Assembly (NCBI RefSeq): GCF_017873955.1
Contig: NZ_JAGGKS010000010.1
Coordinates: 1-64,000 of the forward strand
Source: Sedimentibacter acidaminivorans
GTDB lineage: Bacteria > Bacillota > Clostridia > Tissierellales > Sedimentibacteraceae
Direction of reading: 5' to 3'
DNA: 64,000 nucleotides
Position numbers and translations under genes: made by a program. The notes under the pieces were generated by a model. That model was not told the DNA's origin. It saw only the letters and a program-made list of their open reading frames with translations, and did not search any database. Of this stretch, positions 1-7,833 are shown piece after piece (the first letter of the stretch is position 1; each line of letters opens with the position of its first letter).

Positions 1-92
1 AGACCCCTGATAGACTAACAGGTAGATAGGTTGCATGTGTAAGTGTAGCAATACATTGAGCTGAGCAATACTAATAGGTCGAGGTCTTGACC
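1..92 (+). rRNA. rrl: 23S ribosomal RNA, 3' end (partial)
   Basis: The first 92 bases carry the conserved 3' tail of 23S rRNA, with the typical stretch around GAGCTGAGCAATACTAATAG and the end CTTGACC. The gene is cut by the left edge of the window. It is followed on the same strand by 5S rRNA and a tRNA cluster, so this is the distal end of an rRNA operon. Confidence 0.93.
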
Positions 93-176
93 AAATATAT
101 GTTTTCTCTATGATTCCTATGTAATTTTGAAGGTACTAAAAATTAGAACCTTTTACATAAATAACCTAATATAATA

Positions 177-261
177 GGTAAGGTATGCGCAGTCTCGCAT
201 CACAAATTTGTTCACTCGCTAACGCTCGTGCAAATTTGGAGCTCGGTGCGTCAGACCTACC
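177..261 (+). repeat. Large imperfect hairpin in the 23S-5S spacer
   Basis: Two copies of CAAATTTG (203-210 and 231-238), each its own reverse complement, form the upper stem. The flanking GGTA..GGTATGCGC and GGTGCGTCAGACCTACC arms pair imperfectly below it. The spacer between 23S and 5S rRNA normally folds to allow RNase III-type processing, which is the probable role. That is an inference from position and symmetry. Confidence 0.5.
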
Positions 262-263
262 AA

Positions 264-295
264 CAATTTCTTTCTTCCTCTGGTCGAAGAAATTG
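264..295 (+). repeat. Perfect 9-bp hairpin just upstream of 5S rRNA
   Basis: CAATTTCTT (264-272) pairs exactly with AAGAAATTG (287-295). The hairpin ends about 15 bases before the 5S gene and is probably part of the 5S precursor processing structure. Confidence 0.5.
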
Positions 296-310
296 GGTTA
301 GGACTAGAAT

Positions 311-426
<116 letters not shown>

Positions 427-434
427 TAAATAGT

Positions 435-509
435 TCCGAGGTAGCTCAATGGTGGAGCAACCGGCTGTTAACCGGTAGGTCGTGGGTTCGAGCCCCACCC
501 TCGGAGCCA
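435..509 (+). tRNA. tRNA-Asn (GUU)
   Basis: Acceptor arms TCCGAGG and CCTCGGA pair fully. The anticodon loop is CTGTTAA, giving GUU. CCA is encoded. First gene of the 22-gene cluster. Confidence 0.95.
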
Positions 510-511
510 AC

Positions 512-599
512 GCCGAAGTGGCGGAATTGGCAGACGCACAGGACTTAAAATCCTGCGATCCTCAAAATCGTACCGGTTCGAGTCCGGTCTTCGGCACCA
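512..599 (+). tRNA. tRNA-Leu (UAA)
   Basis: Long class II tRNA. Acceptor GCCGAAG pairs with CTTCGGC, the anticodon loop CTTAAAA gives UAA, the variable arm is extended and CCA is encoded. Confidence 0.95.
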
Positions 600-616
600 A
601 TAAATAAATATATTAT

Positions 617-692
<76 letters not shown>

Positions 693-712
693 TAAATTAA
701 CAAGGTGAGCAT

Positions 713-789
713 GGCGGCGTAGCTCAGTTGGCTAGAGCATGCGGTTCATACCCGCAGTGTCAGCGGTTCAAATCCGTTCGCCGCTACCA
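713..789 (+). tRNA. Elongator tRNA-Met (CAU)
   Basis: The body GGCGGCGTAGCTCAG matches the usual Firmicute elongator tRNA-Met. The anticodon is CAU, the stem lacks the initiator GGG/CCC pattern, and CCA is encoded. Confidence 0.88.
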
Positions 790-815
790 ATAAGACCTAA
801 AGTATGAAAAATTAA

Positions 816-890
816 GGCCCTATGGTCAAGCGGTTAAGACACCGCCCTTTCACGGCGATAACCCGGGTTCGATTCCCGGTAGGGTCACCA
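816..890 (+). tRNA. tRNA-Glu (UUC)
   Basis: Acceptor GGCCCTA pairs with TAGGGTC, the loop CTTTCAC gives UUC, and CCA is encoded. Confidence 0.95.
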
Positions 891-905
891 TTTTAAATTA
901 ATAGT

Positions 906-981
906 GGGAGCATAGCTCAGTTGGGAGAGCATCTGCCTTACAAGCAGGGGGTCATAGGTTCGAGCCCTATTGTTCCCACCA
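906..981 (+). tRNA. tRNA-Val (UAC)
   Basis: Acceptor GGGAGCA pairs with TGTTCCC, the loop CTTACAA gives UAC, and CCA is encoded. Confidence 0.95.
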
Positions 982-1056
982 CATATAAAGAAAGGGTAAG
1001 CACCTTTAATATCAAGATAGTCTTTGATGGTATGAGGAATGTCCCCAATATATAGC

Positions 1057-1133
1057 GGCCTGGTAGTTCAGTTGGTTAGAATGCCAGCCTGTCACGCTGG
1101 AGGTCGAGGGTTCGAGCCCCTTCCAGGTCGCCA
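1057..1133 (+). tRNA. tRNA-Asp (GUC)
   Basis: Acceptor GGCCTGG pairs with CCAGGTC, the loop CTGTCAC gives GUC, and CCA is encoded. The 75-base gap before it is one of the larger spacers in the cluster and holds no further tRNA. Confidence 0.95.
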
Positions 1134-1166
1134 AAAAAGCAAATTATTGTAGAAATTGATTGATAT

Positions 1167-1242
<76 letters not shown>

Positions 1243-1251
1243 AAAAAATAT

Positions 1252-1336
1252 GGAAGAGTTCCCGAGTGGCTAAAGGGGACGGACTGTAAATCCGTTGGCA
1301 ACGCCTTCATTGGTTCGAATCCAATCTCTTCCACCA
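1252..1336 (+). tRNA. tRNA-Tyr (GUA)
   Basis: Class II tRNA with an extended variable arm. Acceptor GGAAGAG pairs with CTCTTCC, the loop CTGTAAA gives GUA, and CCA is encoded. Confidence 0.95.
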
Positions 1337-1360
1337 TTTTAAATAAATAAGAATAAGTGT

Positions 1361-1435
1361 GCGGAAGTGGCTCAGTGGTAGAGCATCGCCTTGCCAAGGC
1401 GAGGGTCGCGAGTTCGAATCTCGTCTTCCGCTCCA
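1361..1435 (+). tRNA. tRNA-Gly (GCC)
   Basis: Acceptor GCGGAAG pairs with CTTCCGC, the loop TTGCCAA gives GCC, and CCA is encoded. Confidence 0.95.
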
Positions 1436-1449
1436 CTAAAACTTAATTT

Positions 1450-1523
1450 GCGGGTGTAGCTCAGTGGTAGAGCCCCAGCCTTCCAAGCTGGTTGCGAGGG
1501 TCCGATTCCCTTCACCCGCTCCA
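1450..1523 (+). tRNA. tRNA-Gly (UCC)
   Basis: Acceptor GCGGGTG pairs with CACCCGC, the loop CTTCCAA gives UCC, and CCA is encoded. Confidence 0.95.
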
Positions 1524-1538
1524 TATAAACACCAAAAT

Positions 1539-1615
1539 GCACTCATAGCTCAGTAGGATAGAGCAACGGACTTCTAATCCGTGTGCCGGGGGTTCGAATC
1601 CTCCTGGGTGCACCA
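1539..1615 (+). tRNA. tRNA-Arg (UCU)
   Basis: Acceptor GCACTCA pairs with TGGGTGC through one U-G wobble, the loop CTTCTAA gives UCU, and CCA is encoded. Confidence 0.95.
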
Positions 1616-1650
1616 AAAGTAACATATGTAACAAATAAATAATATATTAT

Positions 1651-1725
1651 TGGGGTGTCGCCAAGCGGCAAGGCACTAGACTTTGACTCTAGCATTCGTA
1701 GGTTCGAATCCTGCCTCCCCAGCCA
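1651..1725 (+). tRNA. tRNA-Gln (UUG)
   Basis: The loop CTTTGAC gives UUG. Acceptor TGGGGTG pairs with CTCCCCA except for a U6-U67 mismatch. The rest of the cloverleaf is regular and CCA is encoded. Confidence 0.92.
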
Positions 1726-1728
1726 TTT

Positions 1729-1804
1729 GATCCATTAGCTCAGCAGGCAGAGCACCTGACTTTTAATCAGGGTGTCCGGCGTTCGAATCGCCGATGGATC
1801 ACCA
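1729..1804 (+). tRNA. tRNA-Lys (UUU)
   Basis: Acceptor GATCCAT pairs with ATGGATC, the loop CTTTTAA gives UUU, and CCA is encoded. Only three bases separate it from tRNA-Gln. Confidence 0.95.
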
Positions 1805-1810
1805 ATTTAA

Positions 1811-1899
1811 GGAGAGGTACCGAAGCGGTCATAACGGGGCGGTCTTGAAAACCGTTAGGGTGCAAGCCCACGTGGGTTCGAATCCCACCTTCTCCGCCA
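1811..1899 (+). tRNA. tRNA-Ser (UGA)
   Basis: Class II tRNA with a long variable arm. Acceptor GGAGAGG pairs with CTTCTCC through one mismatch, the loop CTTGAAA gives UGA, and CCA is encoded. Confidence 0.94.
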
Positions 1900-1952
1900 G
1901 TTTGAATAATATTAAAGAGAATTAAATTATATAAATTTTAAAAGTTAAATAT

Positions 1953-2042
1953 GGAGAAGTACTCAAGCGGCTGAAGAGGCTCCCCTGCTAAGGGAGTAGG
2001 TCTGATAAGGACGCGAGGGTTCAAATCCCTCCTTCTCCGCCA
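1953..2042 (+). tRNA. tRNA-Ser (GCU)
   Basis: Class II tRNA. Acceptor GGAGAAG pairs with CTTCTCC, the loop CTGCTAA gives GCU, and CCA is encoded. Confidence 0.94.
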
Positions 2043-2064
2043 TATAAACCCAGAGGTTAATTCT

Positions 2065-2141
2065 GGGCCTTTAGCTCAGTTGGTTAGAGCGCCCGGCTCA
2101 TAACCGGTAGGTCCAAGGTTCGAGTCCTTGAAGGCCCACCA
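2065..2141 (+). tRNA. tRNA-Ile2 (CAU, lysidine type), copy 1
   Basis: The anticodon reads CAU, but the body GGGCCTTTAGCTCAG with anticodon stem CCGG/CCGG resembles the Firmicute tRNA-Ile whose C34 is changed to lysidine by TilS so that it reads AUA. A separate initiator and a separate elongator Met tRNA are already present. CCA is encoded in this copy. The Ile assignment rests on similarity and not on a modification seen here. Confidence 0.75.
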
Positions 2142-2151
2142 TGTACACTAT

Positions 2152-2227
2152 AGGAGTGTAGTTCAGTTGGTAGAACGTTGGTCTCCAAAACCAAATGTCG
2201 TGGGTTCGAGTCCTGCCACTCCTGCCA
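2152..2227 (+). tRNA. tRNA-Trp (CCA)
   Basis: Acceptor AGGAGTG pairs with CACTCCT, the loop CTCCAAA gives anticodon CCA, and the 3' CCA is encoded. Confidence 0.95.
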
Positions 2228-2262
2228 ATTAAAATTGGACAGGATAAAATCAGTTTAACAAT

Positions 2263-2336
2263 CGGGGCGTAGCGCAGTTTGGTAGCGCATCTGGTTTGGG
2301 ACCAGAGGGCCGCGGGTTCAAATCCTGCCGCCCCGA
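2263..2336 (+). tRNA. tRNA-Pro (UGG), 3' CCA not encoded
   Basis: Acceptor CGGGGCG pairs with CGCCCCG and the loop TTTGGGA gives UGG. After the discriminator A the genome reads CTC in place of CCA, so this tRNA depends on a CCA-adding enzyme. Confidence 0.93.
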
Positions 2337-2343
2337 CTCTTAC

Positions 2344-2420
<77 letters not shown>

Positions 2421-2443
2421 AAAACCAAAATACTTGTTATTTT

Positions 2444-2517
2444 GGGCCTTTAGCTCAGTTGGTTAGAGCGCCCGGCTCATAACCGGTAGGTCCAAGGTTC
2501 GAGTCCTTGAAGGCCCA
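2444..2517 (+). tRNA. tRNA-Ile2 (CAU, lysidine type), copy 2, 3' CCA not encoded
   Basis: All 74 body bases are identical to copy 1, 379 bases upstream. After the discriminator A the sequence is CTG and not CCA. It is therefore a duplicate that lost, or never had, the encoded CCA. Confidence 0.75.
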
Positions 2518-2525
2518 CTGTATAT

Positions 2526-2601
2526 GCCCAGATAGCTCAGTCGGTAGAGCAGAAGACTGAAAATCTTCGTGTCCGTGGTTCGATTCCGCGTTTGGGCACC
2601 A
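2526..2601 (+). tRNA. tRNA-Phe (GAA)
   Basis: Acceptor GCCCAGA pairs with TTTGGGC through one wobble, the loop CTGAAAA gives GAA, and CCA is encoded. Last tRNA of the cluster. Confidence 0.95.
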
Positions 2602-2605
2602 AAAA

Positions 2606-2644
2606 AAAACTTATACTCATAATATTATGTAGTATAAGTTTTTT
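2606..2644 (+). terminator. Terminator of the rRNA-tRNA operon
   Basis: A 12-bp stem, AAAACTTATACT with AGTATAAGTTTT, is followed by a T run. It begins directly behind tRNA-Phe and before the converging exonuclease gene. Confidence 0.85.
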
Positions 2645-2721
2645 GCTTTTTGTAAAATTATCTATAATAGATTTAGTGATAGTAAAATTGCTTATTGAAT
2701 TAGATTGACTAAAAAGATTAA

Positions 2722-3687
2722 TTAAAATATTGAAGATAATATACTTTTTACTATTTTTAATATATTCTCATTATATACCTTATCATTTAGTTTTAAAGGG
2801 ATTAGATTCCTTTTTATACCTTCTATAATAGTATAATTAGCAATATTATAATCATCATTGTTTAAATAATAAAATTCTCCTATTTTTTGATCTTTATAAA
2901 ATTTAAAAGGTATGTCAATTTTTAAAATTTGAGAATATTTATCAAATTTTAGATCAAAGTTAAATGCTCTATGTATATAGTTTTTTTCTAATGTTGATAT
3001 AACGTGATAATTACCTAATAGTGTATTTTTTTTAAATACAAAATCACTATAATTTAGTTTTACTATTAAATCGTTAGATATAATAATTTTATCATACAAA
3101 TTAAAGATTTTTTTAAATAAAATAGCAAGATTATATACGTCTTCATAGTTATGTTGCAATATTAGCTGGGAGAATTCTTTTTTTGGCTCAATACAATATG
3201 CTTCATAAAGAACTAAAACATCTTGTCCTGTTATGGTGTCGTATCTTTTGATTCCAAAAAATTCTTCAACTGTTTTTAGTTTTAGATTAATAATATCAAT
3301 TTTATTACGAATATTTTTCATATCACTATAAAGATCAATTTTTACGAATAAATCCCAATTGAAATTTATATCATTTTGTTTGCATTTATTTATAATAAAA
3401 GGAATATCAAAATTATTTCCATTATATGTAACAACATATTTCTTGGTACGGACTAAATCTTTAAAATATTTTATAACTTCTTTTTCATCAATTTTATATT
3501 CGCAGTAAAGTTGATATACTTTATATTTATTATCTTCCATTAATAAAGTAGTAATAGATATAATATTACTGTATTCACGAGATAATCCTGTTGTTTCTAT
3601 GTCAAAGAAAAATGCGTCTCTAAGCAATTCGTTTATATATTTATCTTTAGTTTCAATATTTTCTATATCTGTATATTTTACAATCAT
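2722..3687 (-). CDS. RNase H-like (DEDD) exonuclease, YprB type
   Basis: 321 residues. A DnaQ-like exonuclease fold is visible: D29-I-E31 in the first motif, N89-G-x-x-F-D94 in the second, and H179-N-x-x-D183 in the third, which together supply the four acidic metal ligands of DEDD nucleases. This is the pattern of the YprB / ribonuclease H-like family. The C-terminal third carries no domain I recognise. A GGAGG site lies six bases before the ATG. The gene is divergent from comEC, with about 70 bases between the start codons. The exact substrate is not known; a DNA or RNA 3'-5' exonuclease is the family expectation. Confidence 0.8.
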   Translation of the reverse strand: MIVKYTDIENIETKDKYINELLRDAFFFDIETTGLSREYSNIISITTLLMEDNKYKVYQLYCEYKIDEKEVIKYFKDLVRTKKYVVTYNGNNFDIPFIINKCKQNDINFNWDLFVKIDLYSDMKNIRNKIDIINLKLKTVEEFFGIKRYDTITGQDVLVLYEAYCIEPKKEFSQLILQHNYEDVYNLAILFKKIFNLYDKIIISNDLIVKLNYSDFVFKKNTLLGNYHVISTLEKNYIHRAFNFDLKFDKYSQILKIDIPFKFYKDQKIGEFYYLNNDDYNIANYTIIEGIKRNLIPLKLNDKVYNENILKIVKSILSSIF

Positions 3688-3757
3688 ATTTCCTCCAAAA
3701 TAATAACTTTGATTTTTCCTCCATTATTTGCTAAAATATATAGAGGTGCATAATCGT

Positions 3758-4360
3758 ATGTATATAATATTATCTGTATTTGTGTTTTACGCAATTGGTA
3801 TAATATCTTATGAATACAATTTCTTTAATTATTATTTTTTAATTGTTTTTTCTGTGCTTTTATATAATACAATAAAAAGCAAAAAATTCATATATAATAT
3901 TGTGATTATTTCATTTTTAGTTTTATCTTTTATTAATATTTATTATAATTCAAAATCTGTTTTAGAACAATATATTGGTGAAGAAATAGATTTTGTTGCT
4001 AAAATAAAAAGCGTTAATTATACTTCTAATGATAATACAAATTTTAATAGTTATAATGCTACTATAACCGAAATAAAAGGTAAAACATTACATGGTAACG
4101 AAAATACAATAATTTATCTGGATAAAACACAAGTATTAGATTTGAATTCTATTATTAATATAAAAGGTAATGTATCGGATATAAGTTTTGGGAAGAACTT
4201 TATGCTGTTTAATTATAAAAACTATCTTAGATCAAAAAAAATCTATGCAATGATTTTCTGCACATCAAATCCAATAATGATTGAACAAAATTATTCTGTA
4301 TATAATAATTTTACTAATAAATTTAAGTGTATACTGAGGATATTTTTGCGAACAATTTGA
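3758..4360 (+). CDS. comEC: ComEC/Rec2 DNA-uptake channel, N-terminal part (split by frameshift)
   Basis: About 200 residues with hydrophobic segments near the N terminus, then a soluble stretch matching the DUF4131 / OB-like N-terminal part of ComEC. The ATG is chosen because GAGGTG lies seven bases upstream; an earlier in-frame TTG has no such site. The reading frame ends just where the competence membrane domain should begin, and that domain continues in the -1 frame in the next entry. One extra T in the T5 run at about 4341-4345 would join the two parts into one protein of about 790 residues, the usual ComEC length. So this is either a disrupted gene, a sequencing error in a homopolymer, or a slippage site. 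Confidence 0.8.
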   Translation: MYIILSVFVFYAIGIISYEYNFFNYYFLIVFSVLLYNTIKSKKFIYNIVIISFLVLSFINIYYNSKSVLEQYIGEEIDFVAKIKSVNYTSNDNTNFNSYNATITEIKGKTLHGNENTIIYLDKTQVLDLNSIINIKGNVSDISFGKNFMLFNYKNYLRSKKIYAMIFCTSNPIMIEQNYSVYNNFTNKFKCILRIFLRTI

Positions 4361-6123
4361 ATAAACAAAATTCAGAAATAATTTTATCCATGATTCTTGG
4401 GGACGTTAATTATTTAGATGATGTACTTTATGAAAATATTAAAAGAATGGGGTTAGCTCATATATTTGCAGTATCAGGATTACATATTGGGCTACTTTAT
4501 GTATTTGTATTATATTGTTTAAGATTAGCAGGATTTAATAGAAGAATTAGTTGGATAATTACTTGGTCATTACTTTGGATTTATGGGTTATTAATTGGTT
4601 TGCCAGTATCAATAATGAGAACTTTAGTTATGTTCACATTTTTGTTTGGATCTGAAATGCTTTATAGAAAATACAATTCTCTTAATGCAATATCACTAGC
4701 AGCATTAATACTAACTATAATTAATCCATTTTGGATTTTTGATATTGGTTTTCTTTTATCGTTTTCAGCAGCACTTAGCTTAATTTTATTTAATAAATAT
4801 ATTCAAATAAATATAAAAACAAAAAATATGATTTTAAAAACAATATACATGTATTTATTCTTGCAATTATTAACTTGTCCCATTGTAATATATTTCTTTA
4901 ATTATTTGCCTTTATTAGGAATAATTTATAATTTATTATTAATTCCTCTATTTACAGTTGTTTTAATATGCAGTTTCATATTTTTGATATTCAATAATAT
5001 ATTTACATATACATTAATTGTACCATTTAAACTATTTGATTATTTTCTTTATAGTTTGAGATATATAATTAACTTTACAGAAAATATTAGTTTAAACGGC
5101 ATTATAATGGCTACACCGTCAATTTTTGAAATCTTATTTATGTATATATCTATTTTTTTAATAATATATACATACAAAATTAAGTTGAAATTTATTAATA
5201 AGATTAGCTATTTAATAATTATATCATTTTATATAATTACGTATATTATTGTTCCAATAACTGATAATAGCTTGTATTTTAACATAGTAGATGTTGGACA
5301 AGGTTTGTTTTCTTACGTCAGTTACAAGAATTATAATTTTATATTTGACTGTGGGAGTACAAGCAATAAAAACTTAGGTGATTATGTGGCGGTGCCTTAT
5401 TTTACTAAAAGGGGTATAAGTGATATTGATGGAATTTTTATAAGTCATTGGGACAATGACCATTATTCTGGGATTTATGGTTTAATTGAGGGGGATTATA
5501 TAAATGTAAACAAAATTTTCTCTTCATCAAAGAATAAAGATATCTATAATGATATTATTGTTTTAAATAAGGATGATAGTATTAAAGTAACTAATAATTT
5601 TAAAATCAATATATTGTCGCCATCTGATGATATTGTTAAAAATAACAAGAATAATTCATCACTTGTAATTCACTTAAATTTCAACAGATTTAATATACTC
5701 CTCCCTGGTGATATTGAAGCGAAAGTAGAACAGGAAATTATAAATGATGTAGTTAAATCAGATATACTATTATTACCACATCATGGTAGTATAACATCAT
5801 CATCTGAAAACTTTGTTAATAGAGTTAATCCTAAATTAGCTGTAATAAGCTATGGTATAAATAATTATGGCATACCATCTGGTGAAGTTTTGGAAAGGTA
5901 TAAAAAGATTAATAGTAATATTTTATCTACTTTTTATAATGGAGAAATAAATTTTGTTTTAAAAGGTGATAATTTATATTATAATACATATACAGGAATG
6001 AAATCGGATAATTATTATGAATTATATTTCGTAATGATATTTCCAAAATTAGTTATATTTGTACTATTTGTTTCATTGATAATTATTAAAACATATATAG
6101 AAGAGGTAAATTATGAGTTATAA
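4327..6123 (+). CDS. comEC: ComEC/Rec2, competence membrane domain and metallo-beta-lactamase-like domain (split by frameshift)
   Basis: 598 codons opening at an internal GTG that has no good ribosome site, so the true protein probably begins in the upstream fragment. The first 300 or so residues hold the Competence domain, with many membrane segments and the motif SGLHIGLLY that marks ComEC. The last 280 residues are a metallo-beta-lactamase-like domain with VDVGQG, SHWDNDH and LPHHGS. ComEC forms the channel that brings single-stranded DNA into naturally competent cells. Upstream partners comEA and comEB are not in this window. The stop overlaps the start of holA by 11 bases, so the two genes are probably cotranscribed. 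Confidence 0.88.
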   Translation: MYTEDIFANNLNKQNSEIILSMILGDVNYLDDVLYENIKRMGLAHIFAVSGLHIGLLYVFVLYCLRLAGFNRRISWIITWSLLWIYGLLIGLPVSIMRTLVMFTFLFGSEMLYRKYNSLNAISLAALILTIINPFWIFDIGFLLSFSAALSLILFNKYIQINIKTKNMILKTIYMYLFLQLLTCPIVIYFFNYLPLLGIIYNLLLIPLFTVVLICSFIFLIFNNIFTYTLIVPFKLFDYFLYSLRYIINFTENISLNGIIMATPSIFEILFMYISIFLIIYTYKIKLKFINKISYLIIISFYIITYIIVPITDNSLYFNIVDVGQGLFSYVSYKNYNFIFDCGSTSNKNLGDYVAVPYFTKRGISDIDGIFISHWDNDHYSGIYGLIEGDYINVNKIFSSSKNKDIYNDIIVLNKDDSIKVTNNFKINILSPSDDIVKNNKNNSSLVIHLNFNRFNILLPGDIEAKVEQEIINDVVKSDILLLPHHGSITSSSENFVNRVNPKLAVISYGINNYGIPSGEVLERYKKINSNILSTFYNGEINFVLKGDNLYYNTYTGMKSDNYYELYFVMIFPKLVIFVLFVSLIIIKTYIEEVNYEL

Positions 6124-7147
6124 AAACATATCAGATTTAATAAATAAAGGAAAAATTCCAACATGTGTACTTTTTTATGGTGAGGAAGTTTATTTAATTG
6201 ATAAATCAGTTAAGAATATAAAAAATAAATACATAAATAGTGACTATGAGGATATGAATTATGTTGAGTTTGATAAAATAGATTATGATTTTAATTTGTT
6301 TTATGAATCTATAACTACTTTGCCTTTTATATCAGATAAAAAATTATGTATTGTCAGAGAATCTGATTTTTTAACTTCAACTGGTAGTTTGAATAAAAAA
6401 GATGAAGATAAAATTATAAATATAATTGAAAACAATTATGATTCATGCATCATTGTGTTTTTAATCAGAGGAGGAAAACCTGATGCTAGAAAAAGAATTG
6501 TAAAGAAGTTAAAGGAGAAAAATTCTGTTTTTGAAGTTAATAAATTAAATGAAGTTGAACTTAACAAGTATATTGTAGATTACTTTAATAAACATGATAT
6601 TAAAATAAGTTTATCCGATGCAAATTATATATCTAATAATTCTGGATATTTAGAATATGAAAGCCTAATAACCTTGTATGATGTCAACAATGAGTTAGAT
6701 AAGCTTAAATCTTATTGTATGGATGCACAGATAATAACAAAAGATGATATTGATAATCTTATGATTATTTCAATTGAAAGCAATATTTTTAAATTAGTGG
6801 ATTACGTATGTGAAAGGAAAACAGAAAAAGCATATGAAATATTAGAAGAAATGCTTTTAAATAATGTACCTGAGCAATATATAATTCATATGATCACCAG
6901 ACAATATAGAATGCTTTACCAATATATTTTACTTAATGATAAGGGTTATAATATGGATTATATTATAAATAAAATGAAAATCAAAAAATTCATAGCTATA
7001 AAGCTATCTAAATTAACAAAAAATCTTACATTAAATAAAATTGAAAGTTATATGGATAAATTTTTAGAAATAGATAGAAAAATTAAGGTTGGAGAGATTG
7101 ATAAAAAAATAGGTTTACAAATTATTACAAATGGAACAATATTTTAA
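6113..7147 (+). CDS. holA: DNA polymerase III subunit delta
   Basis: 344 residues, the usual length for HolA. The N terminus has the GEEVYLIDKSVK signature of the delta clamp-loader fold, and the C-terminal half holds the helical collar region. Delta opens the beta sliding clamp as part of the clamp loader. The order comEC-holA-rpsT is widely conserved in Firmicutes and supports the call. The ATG overlaps the end of comEC, with an AGAGG site inside the comEC coding sequence. Confidence 0.9.
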   Translation: MSYKNISDLINKGKIPTCVLFYGEEVYLIDKSVKNIKNKYINSDYEDMNYVEFDKIDYDFNLFYESITTLPFISDKKLCIVRESDFLTSTGSLNKKDEDKIINIIENNYDSCIIVFLIRGGKPDARKRIVKKLKEKNSVFEVNKLNEVELNKYIVDYFNKHDIKISLSDANYISNNSGYLEYESLITLYDVNNELDKLKSYCMDAQIITKDDIDNLMIISIESNIFKLVDYVCERKTEKAYEILEEMLLNNVPEQYIIHMITRQYRMLYQYILLNDKGYNMDYIINKMKIKKFIAIKLSKLTKNLTLNKIESYMDKFLEIDRKIKVGEIDKKIGLQIITNGTIF

Positions 7148-7162
7148 TATTACATAAACAAA

Positions 7163-7183
7163 AAAAGACCGATAAGGTCTTTT
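7163..7183 (+). terminator. Terminator after holA
   Basis: AAAAGACC pairs with GGTCTTTT around a five-base loop, starting 15 bases after the holA stop. The A tract before and T tract after the stem would suit either strand. Confidence 0.75.
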
Positions 7184-7193
7184 AAATTTCCAA

Positions 7194-7296
7194 GAGATTC
7201 ATCGACTAACACCACATCTGTTAATATTTAGGATTATGAGGTTAGTTGATGAATCTCAAACTTTTAGCTTCAGAGGTGGTTTACCCACCAACTGAA
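7194..7296. repeat. Two successive inverted repeats between holA and rpsT
   Basis: A 17-base arm at 7194-7210 (GAGATTCATCGACTAAC) pairs with 7241-7257 with a single mismatch. A second hairpin follows at 7269-7296, with TTCAG/CTGAA below and GGTGG/CCACC above. They fill the space downstream of both convergent genes. The second may terminate rpsT. The first is longer than a terminator needs and has no T tail. Confidence 0.6.
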
Positions 7297-7313
7297 CCTA
7301 TAATAAAAGTCGA

Positions 7314-7577
7314 TTATGCTATTTTGTTTAATCTGTTTGCTAATCTACTTACTTTTCTTGAAGCAGCCTTTTTATGGATAGTATTTTTAGCAGCGGCTTG
7401 ATATAATTTCTTCTCTATAACTTTTAAATATTCTTTAGCCTGTTCTAAGTTACCTTCGTTTAAAACTGTTTCAAATTTCTTTATATAAGTTTTAATTTCA
7501 GATTTTCTACTTTTATTAACTTCTGTTTTTTTATTAATAACTAATATTCTTTTTTTAGCGGATTTAATATTTGCCAA
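7314..7577 (-). CDS. rpsT: 30S ribosomal protein S20
   Basis: 87 residues beginning (M)ANIKSAKKRI, the conserved S20 N terminus, with the Lys-rich helical body and a C-terminal ASRKVSRLANRLNKIA. The start is TTG, placed seven bases after a GGAGG site; a longer reading frame would add an unrelated 27-residue N terminus. S20 binds 16S rRNA in the small subunit. It lies on the opposite strand between holA and gpr, as in Bacillus subtilis. A good promoter is seen upstream. Confidence 0.93.
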   Translation of the reverse strand: MANIKSAKKRILVINKKTEVNKSRKSEIKTYIKKFETVLNEGNLEQAKEYLKVIEKKLYQAAAKNTIHKKAASRKVSRLANRLNKIA

Positions 7578-7657
7578 TATTTTCACCTCCTTTAAATCTT
7601 TTAATATTTTAACACTGTTAATATTTTTAAAGTGATAATATTTAAGACAGCATGTCA

Positions 7658-7686
7658 ATTATACAGGTAAAAGGAACAAAAATCAA
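7658..7686 (-). promoter_or_regulatory. Promoter of rpsT
   Basis: On the minus strand TTGATT (7681-7686) and TATAAT (7658-7663) are 17 bases apart, close to the vegetative consensus. Transcription would begin about 75 bases before the TTG start of rpsT. Confidence 0.65.
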
Positions 7687-7833
7687 TAGAAAAGAATAAA
7701 AAATTAAAAAAAATATATAATAATTCCAATATAAGATATTTTATGTTTTATCTAGTATTTTATCATAAAAATTAAATATTAGCTGTAGCGAAATAAATTA
7801 ATAGTTTTTTATACTTAATGGAGGATTACAACT

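Noticed and set aside
4335-4350. Programmed -1 ribosomal frameshift site in comEC
   Set aside because: The heptamer A TTT TTG re-pairs poorly in the P site and no clear stimulating hairpin follows. A base loss or error in the T run is the simpler view, so it is reported only as a possibility.
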